A stretch of 64,000 nucleotides of DNA. It comes from DATHXC01 sp035459965. Lineage in GTDB: Bacteria > Pseudomonadota > Gammaproteobacteria > Burkholderiales > Methylophilaceae. The position numbers were made by a program, and so were the translations under genes. Positions within the stretch are counted from its first letter, which is position 1; the number at the start of each line of letters is the position of its first letter. Location: assembly GCA_035459965.1 (NCBI GenBank), contig DATHXC010000007.1, positions 515,324 to 579,323 of the forward strand. The letters are read 5' to 3'. Shown here piece after piece: positions 1-8,561 of this stretch. The notes beneath the pieces were generated by a model. The model did not search any database and had not been told where the DNA came from. It was given only the letters and a program-made list of their open reading frames with translations.

Positions 1-377
1 AGGCCGTTGATCACGGGCACACGTGAGTTAGCGGCAAAACGCTCGATGATGTCCTGCTCGAAAGTACGGATCATCACGATATCACTCATACGCGAAATCA
101 CCTGTGCGGCGTCTTCTACCGGCTCGCCCCGACCAAGTTGCGAGTCACGTGTATTCAGGTAGATAGCTGAACCGCCCAGTTGCTGCATGCCAGCTTCAAA
201 TGACAGACGCGTGCGCGTGCTAGCTTTTTCAAAAATCATGACCAGTGTGCGGTCAGAGAGTGGCCAGTATTGCTGATACGACTTGAACTGCCGCTTGATC
301 CAGGCGGTACGCGCAAAGATGTGGTCAAGCTCGTCGCGACTCAGGTCTTTGAACTGGAGAAAATGTTTGATTGCCAT
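1..377 (-). CDS. argF: Ornithine carbamoyltransferase, N-terminal part (cut by window edge)
   Basis: The protein starts at the ATG whose complement is at 375-377 and reads leftward out of the window; about 125 residues are visible. It begins MAIKHFLQFKDLS and carries the carbamoyl-phosphate-binding signature STRTR in FEKASTRTRLSFE near residue 55, followed by the YLNTRDSQLGRGEP stretch typical of ornithine carbamoyltransferases. The family transfers the carbamoyl group from carbamoyl phosphate to ornithine to give citrulline in arginine synthesis, in the cytoplasm. It lies 21 bases downstream of argD on the same strand, so the two are probably one argDF operon. The C-terminal ornithine-binding half is outside the window, so completeness cannot be judged. 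Confidence 0.93.
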   Translation of the reverse strand, partial: MAIKHFLQFKDLSRDELDHIFARTAWIKRQFKSYQQYWPLSDRTLVMIFEKASTRTRLSFEAGMQQLGGSAIYLNTRDSQLGRGEPVEDAAQVISRMSDIVMIRTFEQDIIERFAANSRVPVING

Positions 378-398
378 GATTTATATCTTAGGTATTTA

Positions 399-1574
399 TT
401 AGCTCAAAAATTTCTTGATGAGCGTGCTTAGTATATCCACCAGCTGCTGTGCTTCATCCTGGTCAATCACCAGCGGTGGCAATAAACGCACCACTTTCTC
501 GGCAGTCACGTTAATCAGAATTCCTGCCTCAAGCCCCTGTTTCACAATCTCTGAACATGGGCGATCCAGCTCAATACCGATCATCAATCCTGCATTGCGA
601 ATCGTCTGCACGCCTGGAGTATCCTTAAAGGAGGCTCTGAGCGCATCGCAAATCCAATTGCCTATTTCCTGAGCATGCGCGCACAGGCCATCTTCTTCAA
701 TGGTCTGCAATGTTGCATAGCCGGCAGCGGTAGCCAGTGGATTTCCGCCAAAGGTCGAGCCATGCTTACCGTAGGTGAAAGTTTCTGCAGCAACGCCTCG
801 CGCCACGCATGCACCGATTGGCACACCAGAGCCCAAGCCTTTAGCCAGTGTCATCACATCGGGCACGATGCCATTATGCTGGAACGAGAACCAGGTACCT
901 GTACGGCCGATGCCGCTTTGTACTTCATCCAGCATTAGCAACCAGCCGTGTGCATCACAAATCTGGCGCAATGCCTGCATATAGGCAGTCGCATCCGCCG
1001 GGATATTAATACCGCCTTCACCCTGCACCGGCTCTACCAGAATCGCCACTACATTGGCATTATGTTCAGCCACCTGACGCACAGCTTCAATATCATCAAA
1101 CGGTACCCGTACAAAACCACTGACCAGCGGCTCAAAACCGGCTTGAGTCTTGCGGTTGCCGGTAGCAGAAAGCGTTGCCAGCGTACGGCCATGAAAAGCG
1201 TTTTTCATGACGATGATTTCAGGATTTTCTATGCCCTTGTTGTGCCCATACAAGCGCGCCAGCTTGATGGCCGCTTCGTTGGCTTCACATCCCGAGTTAC
1301 AGAAAAATACTTTATCCAGGCCTGAAACCTCACACAGCTTGTCAGCCAGGCGTTCTTGCTCGGCGATGTGGTAGATATTCGATACATGGATCAAGCGTGC
1401 GGCCTGCTCACTAATAGCGGCGACCAGCTTTGGGTGGCCGTGGCCGAGACCATTGACTGCGACACCGGCAAGCGCATCCAGATAGCGCTTGCCTTGTTCA
1501 TCAAACAACCAGACGCCCTCGCCTTTAACAAAGGTCACCGGCTGTCTGGCATAGGTATTCATTAAATGCGACAT
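399..1574 (-). CDS. argD: Acetylornithine aminotransferase
   Basis: This is a class III PLP-dependent aminotransferase that converts N-acetylglutamate semialdehyde and glutamate to N-acetylornithine in arginine synthesis; the family may also act on succinyldiaminopimelate. The sequence shows the substrate/PLP region VFFCNSGCEANEAAIKLAR, the LDEVQSGIGRTG motif that holds the PLP-ring aspartate, and the lysine of TLAKGLGSGVPIG near residue 250 that would form the Schiff base. About 390 residues is normal for ArgD. I chose the ATG giving MSHLMNTYARQ because ArgD proteins usually begin this way; a GTG three codons upstream (1583) and an ATG four codons downstream (1562) are alternatives, and none has a strong ribosome binding site. 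It is followed closely by argF. Confidence 0.93.
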   Translation of the reverse strand: MSHLMNTYARQPVTFVKGEGVWLFDEQGKRYLDALAGVAVNGLGHGHPKLVAAISEQAARLIHVSNIYHIAEQERLADKLCEVSGLDKVFFCNSGCEANEAAIKLARLYGHNKGIENPEIIVMKNAFHGRTLATLSATGNRKTQAGFEPLVSGFVRVPFDDIEAVRQVAEHNANVVAILVEPVQGEGGINIPADATAYMQALRQICDAHGWLLMLDEVQSGIGRTGTWFSFQHNGIVPDVMTLAKGLGSGVPIGACVARGVAAETFTYGKHGSTFGGNPLATAAGYATLQTIEEDGLCAHAQEIGNWICDALRASFKDTPGVQTIRNAGLMIGIELDRPCSEIVKQGLEAGILINVTAEKVVRLLPPLVIDQDEAQQLVDILSTLIKKFLS

Positions 1575-1654
1575 GTTTTTCACTTACTTAATCATTGAAT
1601 AATTTAAGAGCATCAATTGAAACCTTTTAACAAAGGGGCCAATTCCTGCTCCAC

Positions 1655-1685
1655 TAAAAAGAAATGGCGGCTATTGCCGCCATTT
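1655..1685 (-). terminator. Rho-independent terminator of the PuuD-like gene
   Basis: A perfect 10-bp stem (AAATGGCGGC / GCCGCCATTT, 1662-1685) with a 4-base loop is followed, reading on the minus strand, by C and a run of five T (complement of 1656-1660). It lies 20 bases past the stop of the PuuD-like gene and separates it from argD. Confidence 0.85.
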
Positions 1686-1704
1686 GCAGCTTAATTTATT
1701 TGTA

Positions 1705-2196
1705 TTACAAGCCGATGGCGGCCTTATGTGTTAACCCGTTTGCCATAAAAAACAGCATGGGGATAGACAGCATGGTATTGGTTCGTGAGGCTAGAAACGC
1801 CACACGGCGCGCCTTGGCTTTCACTTCATCACTCGCAGGGACGATACCCAGTATCTTTTTCTGGTTAGGCCAGATCAACACCCACACATTAAACAACATA
1901 ATCGTGCCTAGCCATGCGCCGATACCAATACCGGCATAAGCAGGCTGCAGGGCAAACGCTACGGGCAGGTTTGGCCCAAGTAAAGCTGCGCCGGCTAACC
2001 AGGTCACAACGGCTGCCCACCTGAACCAAAGCAAGGCACGCGGTGCCACGTGTTTAGAAATGCCTGCAGCAGTACCATCCGCAGTAGCATCTTTCATGGC
2101 AGGCACTTGCACCAGGTTAAAGTAGTACAAAAGGCCTATCCAGGTAACACCTGCAAGGAAATGAATCCACCGCGCTATTCCGGGAATGAATTCCAT
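1705..2196 (-). CDS. PuuD-like (urate hydroxylase membrane domain) integral membrane protein
   Basis: This 163-residue protein has four predicted membrane helices (about residues 9-31, 52-75, 91-112 and 135-155) and resembles the N-terminal membrane domain of PuuD-type urate hydroxylases. Full PuuD proteins carry a C-terminal cytochrome c domain; here there is no CxxCH motif and the protein ends after the membrane part, so urate oxidation should not be assumed. Two histidines, H12 in helix 1 and H49 just before helix 2, could be cofactor ligands; that is inference. The ATG has a good ribosome binding site (AGGGG, 8 bases away) lying inside the end of the upstream 34-codon gene, which suggests translational coupling. 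A terminator follows it. Confidence 0.7.
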   Translation of the reverse strand: MEFIPGIARWIHFLAGVTWIGLLYYFNLVQVPAMKDATADGTAAGISKHVAPRALLWFRWAAVVTWLAGAALLGPNLPVAFALQPAYAGIGIGAWLGTIMLFNVWVLIWPNQKKILGIVPASDEVKAKARRVAFLASRTNTMLSIPMLFFMANGLTHKAAIGL

Positions 2197-2199
2197 AAG

Positions 2200-2304
2200 T
2201 TAAACCCCTGCCACAATAAAATTCTTGAGAAACACATACAAAACAAGTGTCAGTACCAGCCCGGAAATAATGGTGCCTAGAATCGAATCCAATGGATTTT
2301 TCAC
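2200..2304 (-). CDS. 34-residue single-helix membrane peptide upstream of the PuuD-like gene
   Basis: A short frame begins at GTG (complement of 2302-2304) after a near-perfect ribosome binding site AGGGGGA at 7 bases and stops 3 bases before the ATG of the PuuD-like gene. The product starts VKNPLDSILGT, has one hydrophobic helix of about 20 residues (about 8-26), one lysine at position 27 and a hydrophobic end. I do not recognise the family. Its ribosome binding site, its position and the fact that it encloses the ribosome binding site of its neighbour all argue that it is translated. It may be a small subunit or assembly factor for the PuuD-like protein, which is inference. It could also be only a translation leader. 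Confidence 0.6.
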   Translation of the reverse strand: MKNPLDSILGTIISGLVLTLVLYVFLKNFIVAGV

Positions 2305-2593
2305 TGACAAAGTCCCCCTAAAATCATTTTTCCAGCATCCATATGCTTTAAAAAAAACGTTTTGTATCAAGAGTGTGGAGGTTAGCGCAAATCAGCATAT
2401 TAAGCAAGAATCGGCGACGCGATTGAAGCCCGAGATTACCTGTCAAATCTGGCTTCTGCCAGGTAATTCAGCAAAATTCACTTGAAAAAAATCCATGTTA
2501 AGGCAGAATTCTATCCCCGCATAAAATTGCGGCTATATGTGTTGTCCCAAATTTTGACCCTTATAACAACTTTGAGAGCGACAACTTGAGGTT
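2305..2593. other. Divergent intergenic region
   Basis: This 289-base gap separates the minus-strand PuuD-like operon from the plus-strand Rieske gene and must hold both promoters. It is AT-rich. I see no convincing paired -35/-10 boxes with a 16-18 base spacer, no clear operator palindrome and no further gene. A TATAAC hexamer at about 2560-2566 could be part of the Rieske gene promoter but lacks a properly spaced partner. Confidence 0.4.
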
Positions 2594-3727
2594 ATGGCTT
2601 CAATAGCATCCATCCAAACACATCAGGCAGCATACCAGCAGGCAATGCCGCAATTACCAATTGCCTGGTATACCGACCCTGCAATCTATGCCATCGAGCA
2701 GAAGCTCTTGTTTCAGCATATGCCCCAATATATTGGGCATGAACTCATGGTACCCAATCAGGGCGATTTCTATACACTGGGCTGGATGCAAGAAGCCAAG
2801 GCGCTGGTCCATAACCAGAATGGGATAGAGCTGGTCAGCAATGTTTGCCGCCATCGTCAATCTATCATGCTCAATGGCCAGGGTAATACTCAACATATTG
2901 TTTGCCCGCTACACCGCTGGACCTACAACCTGCAGGGAGAGTTATTAGGCGCTCCCCATTTTCAGGAAAACCCCTGCCTGCACCTCAATGCAAATAAGCT
3001 GCAGAACTGGAATGGATTACTTTTTGAAAGCACTGCGCCTGACAGCAAGAAACGCAATGTCGGCAAAGAGTTGCAACAAATCGGCTGTTTGCAGGATTTC
3101 GACTTCACGGGCTATATGCTAGATCGTGTGATGGTTGAAGAATATAGCTTCAACTGGAAAACGTTTATCGAGGTCTATCTTGAGGATTACCACGTGGGTC
3201 CATTCCATCCCGGCCTGGACAAGTTTGTTGATTGCGACAACCTGAACTGGGAGTTTGGCGAGAACTACAGTGTGCAAACCGTTGGCGTCAAGCAATCCCT
3301 GCAGAAGTCAGGCTCGCCTGTTTACCAGATATGGCAGGATCAGGTGATGCAATACGGCCAGAACCAGTCGCCAAAATATGGCGCGATCTGGATGGTGTAT
3401 TACCCATTCCTGATGATCGAGTGGTATCCCAATGTGCTAGTGGTTTCACACTTGATACCACGCGGCGTGGATAGCTGCACCAATGTCGTCGAATTTTACT
3501 ACCCTGAAGATATTGCCTTATTCGAGCAGGAATTCATCAAGGCACAGCAGGCGGCTTACCAGGAAACCGCCGTTGAAGACAAGGAAATCTGCCAGCGCAT
3601 GCATGATGGCCGTCGTGCATTGTTTGCGCAAAATATCGATGAGCGTGGCCCCTATCAACACCCCATGGAATCTGGCTTGGAGCATTTCCACCTGTGGCTG
3701 CGCAAGCAGCTTGAACAGCAGCTTTGA
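2594..3727 (+). CDS. Rieske non-heme iron oxygenase, alpha subunit
   Basis: This 377-residue protein is a ring-hydroxylating oxygenase type alpha subunit. The N-terminal Rieske domain has the [2Fe-2S] ligands C85/H87 (VCRHRQ) and C104/H107 (CPLHRW). The C-terminal catalytic domain has the mononuclear iron motif EDYHVGPFH with H200 and H205; the third carboxylate ligand should lie further downstream. The family uses O2 and electrons from a reductase for hydroxylation or demethylation of aromatic or quaternary-amine substrates, but the substrate cannot be read from sequence. No reductase, ferredoxin or beta subunit gene is adjacent. The ATG follows a GAGG ribosome binding site. Its stop overlaps the apparent TTG start of the next gene (an EamA transporter). 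Confidence 0.85.
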   Translation: MASIASIQTHQAAYQQAMPQLPIAWYTDPAIYAIEQKLLFQHMPQYIGHELMVPNQGDFYTLGWMQEAKALVHNQNGIELVSNVCRHRQSIMLNGQGNTQHIVCPLHRWTYNLQGELLGAPHFQENPCLHLNANKLQNWNGLLFESTAPDSKKRNVGKELQQIGCLQDFDFTGYMLDRVMVEEYSFNWKTFIEVYLEDYHVGPFHPGLDKFVDCDNLNWEFGENYSVQTVGVKQSLQKSGSPVYQIWQDQVMQYGQNQSPKYGAIWMVYYPFLMIEWYPNVLVVSHLIPRGVDSCTNVVEFYYPEDIALFEQEFIKAQQAAYQETAVEDKEICQRMHDGRRALFAQNIDERGPYQHPMESGLEHFHLWLRKQLEQQL

Positions 3728-4605
3728 AGTTATCCGATTTGAAGTTACGAGAAGTGCCAAGGCTCAAGCTGGGCAGCTTGTGGATGCTGGTTGCCGCGGT
3801 CTTTTTCACCATCATGGGCGTGCTGGTAAAACTGGGCTCGGCTAAATTCAGTGCCGCAGAACTGGTGTTCTATCGCTCGCTTTTCGGCCTTGTTTTCATC
3901 TACAGCTTTACGCGCATCAATGGTTACTCACTTGCCACGCCCTTACTCAGCAAGCATATGGGGCGGGCAATTGTGGGCTTTATCGCCTTGCTATTACTCT
4001 TTTACGCAATTAGCGAGTTGCCACTGGCGACGGCGGTTACCCTCAACTACACCTCACCATTATTCATGGCCACGTTGAGTCCATTTTTTTTGCATGAGCG
4101 ACCAAGAAAAATACTGATTGTTGCAATTGTGCTTGGCTTTGCCGGAGTGGCATTGCTGCTCAAACCCAGTTTACACATAGATGAGCTGATTGCAGGCGGC
4201 GCAGGTTTACTCTCAGGGCTGCTTGCAGGAATTGCTTATATCCACGTCACCCAGCTTGGGCGAGCAGGAGAACCGGATTGGCGCACCGTGTTTTATTTCA
4301 CGCTGGTTTGCACCTTAGGTGGTGGCATATGGATGCTAGTTTATCAATTTCATGTACTGGCCTGGCGCGATCTGCCACTGCTGCTAGGACTGGGCTTATC
4401 CGCCACCATCGCGCAACTGGCCATGACCCGGGCTTATCGCACAGGCAAGCCATTAGTGGTCGGCAGCCTGGCCTACACTACCGTGGCGCTTTCCAGCCTC
4501 TTCGGCATTGTCTTCTGGGGTGAAACCCTGTCTCCAGATCGCTGGCTGGCGATCGGCCTGATCATGCTAAGCGGCATCATCAGTGTACGAGCCAGGTCGA
4601 GATAG
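3724..4605 (+). CDS. EamA/DMT-family membrane transporter
   Basis: This protein of up to 293 residues has about ten membrane helices in two EamA repeats (first from about residue 20, second from about residue 155), the layout of drug/metabolite superfamily exporters. The helix-rich N terminus LWMLVAAVFFTIMGVLVKLG and the repeat end VTLNYTSPLFMATLSPFFL are typical. The substrate is not predictable. The start is uncertain: the upstream-most choice is a TTG in a TTGA overlap with the preceding stop codon, which would couple translation to the Rieske gene; a GTG 10 codons later (REVPRL) is possible. It may export a product or substrate linked to the Rieske oxygenase, which is inference from coupling only. 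Confidence 0.82.
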   Translation: MKLSDLKLREVPRLKLGSLWMLVAAVFFTIMGVLVKLGSAKFSAAELVFYRSLFGLVFIYSFTRINGYSLATPLLSKHMGRAIVGFIALLLLFYAISELPLATAVTLNYTSPLFMATLSPFFLHERPRKILIVAIVLGFAGVALLLKPSLHIDELIAGGAGLLSGLLAGIAYIHVTQLGRAGEPDWRTVFYFTLVCTLGGGIWMLVYQFHVLAWRDLPLLLGLGLSATIAQLAMTRAYRTGKPLVVGSLAYTTVALSSLFGIVFWGETLSPDRWLAIGLIMLSGIISVRARSR

Positions 4606-4737
4606 TCACCTGTGAGCGAACAATCGATAGAAGTGACGCAACAATCAATCTTTATTCAAGATAGACAAGCACTTAAAGAAAGATTAATCTAACCTTCCCA
4701 CGTTACAAATGTGCTATTTGCCTGAGCTTTTTTAAAG

Positions 4738-5346
4738 ATGTTAAATCTGGCGGTAAATATAAGAAATACTGCTCTGGCGCTAACTTTTGTTACGTTAAGC
4801 GGTTGCGTGGGCGGCCCGATTGCACAACAGATAGCATCTTCCATCATCTCCCAGACAGCAGACAACTACACTTCCAACAAATACGATGAGTATTTGCTGA
4901 ACAAAGCTAAAGAAAGACCCAACATCGTACTGAAGGATACTGAGCCCGACAGATACTGGGCTGCGTTCGTTACTTCTGGCTTTGCTGAAACGCCAGTTAC
5001 AACAGTCGTGGATGATGCTTCCAAAAAACCTGATAGTTCAATGCTAGAGAAATCCGAGCATACTGAATCATCGCGGCTGGTATGTGTTGAAGTGTGGAAT
5101 TTATTGATAGGCCAGGAAAAAATATCCGTGCTGGAGAAGGCGCAATTGCTGGGTTCTACCCAATTGCCCAAGCCTGAAGAATGGGCTAACTGGCAGGTCG
5201 CCACAGGCGCACTGGAAACTGATAGAAAAAGAACCATCACCTTCCTGATTCCGCCAGACTTTGGCAAATTTTTCAGTGGCGAACGGGCTTTTGTAGAAAT
5301 ATCCGATGTCGGCGGTTTGCATATTGCCAGACATCTGGCTAACTAA
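4738..5346 (+). CDS. Putative outer-membrane lipoprotein of unknown function
   Basis: This 202-residue protein has a lipoprotein signal peptide: a positively charged start, a hydrophobic stretch (ALALTFVTL) and the lipobox LSGC with the lipidated cysteine at about residue 23. The mature part is polar, with no catalytic motif or repeat I recognise. It sits alone between the EamA gene (133 bases upstream) and the convergent efflux operon. The ribosome binding site is weak (AAAG directly before ATG). The real-gene call rests on the clean signal peptide and lipobox and on the frame being open throughout. Confidence 0.7.
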   Translation: MLNLAVNIRNTALALTFVTLSGCVGGPIAQQIASSIISQTADNYTSNKYDEYLLNKAKERPNIVLKDTEPDRYWAAFVTSGFAETPVTTVVDDASKKPDSSMLEKSEHTESSRLVCVEVWNLLIGQEKISVLEKAQLLGSTQLPKPEEWANWQVATGALETDRKRTITFLIPPDFGKFFSGERAFVEISDVGGLHIARHLAN

Positions 5347-5406
5347 ACTCAGCAACCCATCCCACCAAGCTACTAGCCACCAAGTCCTTAAAAAGTCGGC
5401 TCACAG

Positions 5407-8400
5407 TCATTTACCTGCAGCTGTGTTATGAACCATTCGATATAACATGGGTAATACCAGCAAGGTCAATATCGTCGATGACAATATACCGCCAATGACA
5501 ACTGTTGCTAATGGTCGCTGCACTTCCGCACCCGTGTCAGTGGCTATCGCCATGGGAATAAAACCTAAAGACGCTACTAATGCTGTTATCAATACTGGCC
5601 TTAGACGCGTTATTGCGCCCTCATGAACAGCAATGTCCAGAGGCATCCCCTGCTCACGTAATGAACGAATGAAACTAATCATCACCAGGCCGTTGAGTAC
5701 CGCCACACCGGATAAGGCAATGAAACCAACACCTGCCGAGATAGAAAGCGGTATATCCCGTAGCCAGAGGGCAAACAGCCCGCCTGTCATGGCAAACGGC
5801 ACGCCAGTAAAGACAATCAAGCCATCCTTCACATTGTTGAACATGGCATAAAGCAGTATGAACACCAGCAGGAATGCAATAGGGACTACCAGCTCCAGAC
5901 GCTTGCTGGCAGACTCCAACTGCTGAAATACCCCACCCCAGGAAATCCAATAGCCGGAAGGCATCCTGACCTCTTGAAGCACTCGTTTCTGCGCTTCTGC
6001 TATATATGACCCGATGTCTCTATCCCGAACGTTTGCAGTAATCACAACCTGGCGTTTCCCATTCTCACGGCTGAACTGGTTGGGTCCTGGCGCTAGATCG
6101 AGTGTGGCTACTTCACTCAATAGCAAATAGCTTTTTGCTGAATCAACCTTCATGGGAAGGCGTATCGGTAGCTGGCTAATGACCTTGAGGTCTGACCGCA
6201 GGTTATCCGGCAAGCGCACCACAATATCAAAGCGGCGGTCCCCTTCAAACATTGTTCCAGCTTCCCGGCCATTCAGTGCAATTGCTATTGCATCTTGCAC
6301 ATCACTGACATTGACACCCAGGCGTGATATTTTTTCACGGTCGATATGCACGGTGAGAACTGGCAAGCCTGAGGTTTGCTCGACTTTGACATCCTCACCG
6401 CCAGAAATACTCGAAAGCACACTGGCAATCGAGTTGGCAGTCTCCTCCATCACTTTCATATCGTCGCCAAACACCTTCACAGCAACATCACTGCGCACTC
6501 CTGAAATCAACTCATTAAAGCGCATCTGTATAGGTTGAGTGAACTCGTAGTTATTACCTGGCACTTGGCTTACCGCACGCTGCATCTGAGCTACGAGTTC
6601 AGATTTGGTCAGTTTAGGATCAGGCCAATCTGATTTAGGTTTCAAGATAATGAATGTATCAGCGACACTTGGTGGCATGGGGTCGGTAGCAATTTCGGCG
6701 GTACCGATCTTGGCAAAGACACGCTCAACCTGAGGAAATTCCGTGATGGTATGTTCGAGCTCCTGCTGCATCTGCACTGCCTGCGTCAGGCTGGTGCCGG
6801 GAATACGCAAGGCATGCAGGGCAATATCCCCTTCATTGAGGCTGGGCGCAAATTCACTACCCATGCGCGTTACCAGCAAGCCACTCAAAACCACTGAAGT
6901 AATAGTTAGGGTAAGCACCAAAGCTTTATTGACCATGACCCAGTCAAGCAGTGGCACATAAAGCTTGTTCGCCCAGGTAATCAGTTTGCTTTCTTTTTCT
7001 CGGACACGATTGGTCACGAACAAAGCCACGGCTGCGGGAATGAAAGTTACGGAAAAAATCATTGCGCCTACCAGTGCAGCCACCACCGTAAAGGCCATAG
7101 GATGGAACATTTTGCCCTCTACCCCACTGAGCGCAAAGATGGGCAGGTATACCACCATAATGATGAGCTGACCGAATATCAGCGGCCTTCGTGCTTCCCT
7201 CGCAGCCTCGAATACTTCATTGAAACGCTCCTCACGCGTCAATATACGATCATGTTGCTGCTGAGCATGCGCCAGCCGTCGGATGCAATTCTCAACGATG
7301 ACGACTGCACCGTCGATGATGATGCCGAAATCAAGCGCACCGAGGCTCATGAGGTTGGCGCTGACCTTATTGGTGACCATGCCGGTGAAGGTGAACAGCA
7401 TGGCCAGCGGGATCACCAGCATGGTGATAATCGCTGCCCGCAGGTTGCCCAGGAAGACGAACAGCACCGCAATGACCAGCAGCGCCCCTTCCAGCAGGTT
7501 GCTCTTCACCGTGCTGATGGCCTTATCGATGAGCACGGTGCGGTCGTAGACTGTTTTTACGATGATGCCTTGAGGCAAGGTGCGGTTGATCTCAGTAATG
7601 CGTTGCTCGACTGCGCGCGATACGGTGCGGCTGTTCTCGCCCATCAGCATGAACACTGTGCCCAGCACGACTTCCTGGCCATTCTCGGTGGCAGCGCCGC
7701 TGCGCAGCTCCTTGCCGATATAGACATCCGCCACATCGCGCACGCGGATGGGAATGTTGCCCCTGGTATCCACCACCACATTGGCGATGTCGTGGGTATT
7801 AGTGACTTGGCCGGGCACGCGGATCAGGTATTGCTCGCCGGATTTTTCGATATAGCCTGCGCCCACGTTGGCGTTATTACGCTCAAGCGCCCCCACCAGG
7901 TCGGCCAGGGCCAAGCCATGCGCCATGAGCTTGTCAGGGTAAGGCGCGATCTGATATTCCTTCGCGTAGCCGCCTACCGTGTTGATCTCATTGACGCCAG
8001 GCACTGTGCGCAACTGCGGCTTGACAATCCAGTCCTGAATTTCACGCAGGTCAGTAGGGGTGTATGGGGTGCCATCCGCTTTGAGCGCGCCCTCTTTTGC
8101 TTCCACCGTCCACATGTAGATTTCGCCCAGGCCGGTCGACGTCGGCCCCATGGTCGGTACTATTCCTGTGGGTAGTTTTTCCCTGGCCTGGCCGATGCGC
8201 TCGTTGACCAGCTGGCGCGCAAAGTAGATGTCCGTACCTTCCTTGAACACCACGGTGATCTGCGACAGGCCGTAACGGGATATGGAGCGCGTTTGCTCCA
8301 GCCTGGGCAGGCCGGCCATCAACGTTTCCAGCGGATAGGTGATGCGCTGCTCAGATTCCAGCGGCGAATATCCGGGGACCGAGGTATTGATCTGCACTTG

Positions 8401-8535
8401 GACATTGGTGATATCAGGCACCGCATCGATGGGTAGCTTCTGGTAGCTGTAAATACCCAGCACTGCCATGGCAAAGATTGCCATCAGCACCAGCCAGGCT
8501 TTTTCTATAGAAAAGCGTATGAGTTTTTCAAACAT
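5407..8535 (-). CDS. czcA: Heavy-metal efflux RND permease (CzcA/CusA type)
   Basis: This 1042-residue protein is an RND inner-membrane pump of the heavy-metal efflux subfamily. It starts with MFEKLIRFSIEKAWLV and one helix, a large periplasmic porter domain, a six-helix block (residues about 340-540), then the same arrangement repeated. The helix-4 motif ALDFGIIIDGAVVIVEN with its acidic residue is characteristic of divalent-cation members and carries the proton-relay residues in this family. It exports metal, using proton uptake, through the CzcB-CzcC conduit. Which metal (Zn/Co/Cd versus Cu/Ag) cannot be settled by eye; I use the czc name because of the CzcB and CzcI-like partners. Length is normal. 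It is the last gene of the operon, 26 bases after czcB. Confidence 0.92.
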   Translation of the reverse strand: MFEKLIRFSIEKAWLVLMAIFAMAVLGIYSYQKLPIDAVPDITNVQVQINTSVPGYSPLESEQRITYPLETLMAGLPRLEQTRSISRYGLSQITVVFKEGTDIYFARQLVNERIGQAREKLPTGIVPTMGPTSTGLGEIYMWTVEAKEGALKADGTPYTPTDLREIQDWIVKPQLRTVPGVNEINTVGGYAKEYQIAPYPDKLMAHGLALADLVGALERNNANVGAGYIEKSGEQYLIRVPGQVTNTHDIANVVVDTRGNIPIRVRDVADVYIGKELRSGAATENGQEVVLGTVFMLMGENSRTVSRAVEQRITEINRTLPQGIIVKTVYDRTVLIDKAISTVKSNLLEGALLVIAVLFVFLGNLRAAIITMLVIPLAMLFTFTGMVTNKVSANLMSLGALDFGIIIDGAVVIVENCIRRLAHAQQQHDRILTREERFNEVFEAAREARRPLIFGQLIIMVVYLPIFALSGVEGKMFHPMAFTVVAALVGAMIFSVTFIPAAVALFVTNRVREKESKLITWANKLYVPLLDWVMVNKALVLTLTITSVVLSGLLVTRMGSEFAPSLNEGDIALHALRIPGTSLTQAVQMQQELEHTITEFPQVERVFAKIGTAEIATDPMPPSVADTFIILKPKSDWPDPKLTKSELVAQMQRAVSQVPGNNYEFTQPIQMRFNELISGVRSDVAVKVFGDDMKVMEETANSIASVLSSISGGEDVKVEQTSGLPVLTVHIDREKISRLGVNVSDVQDAIAIALNGREAGTMFEGDRRFDIVVRLPDNLRSDLKVISQLPIRLPMKVDSAKSYLLLSEVATLDLAPGPNQFSRENGKRQVVITANVRDRDIGSYIAEAQKRVLQEVRMPSGYWISWGGVFQQLESASKRLELVVPIAFLLVFILLYAMFNNVKDGLIVFTGVPFAMTGGLFALWLRDIPLSISAGVGFIALSGVAVLNGLVMISFIRSLREQGMPLDIAVHEGAITRLRPVLITALVASLGFIPMAIATDTGAEVQRPLATVVIGGILSSTILTLLVLPMLYRMVHNTAAGK

Positions 8536-8561
8536 GGTGGTTCCTTAATGGATGCAGCTGA

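Noticed and set aside
7102..8175. A 357-codon open frame on the plus strand with many His, Asp and Gln residues
   Set aside because: It lies antisense to the conserved helices and periplasmic domain of czcA; the residue bias is what a codon-biased gene gives on its opposite strand, and there is no ribosome binding site.
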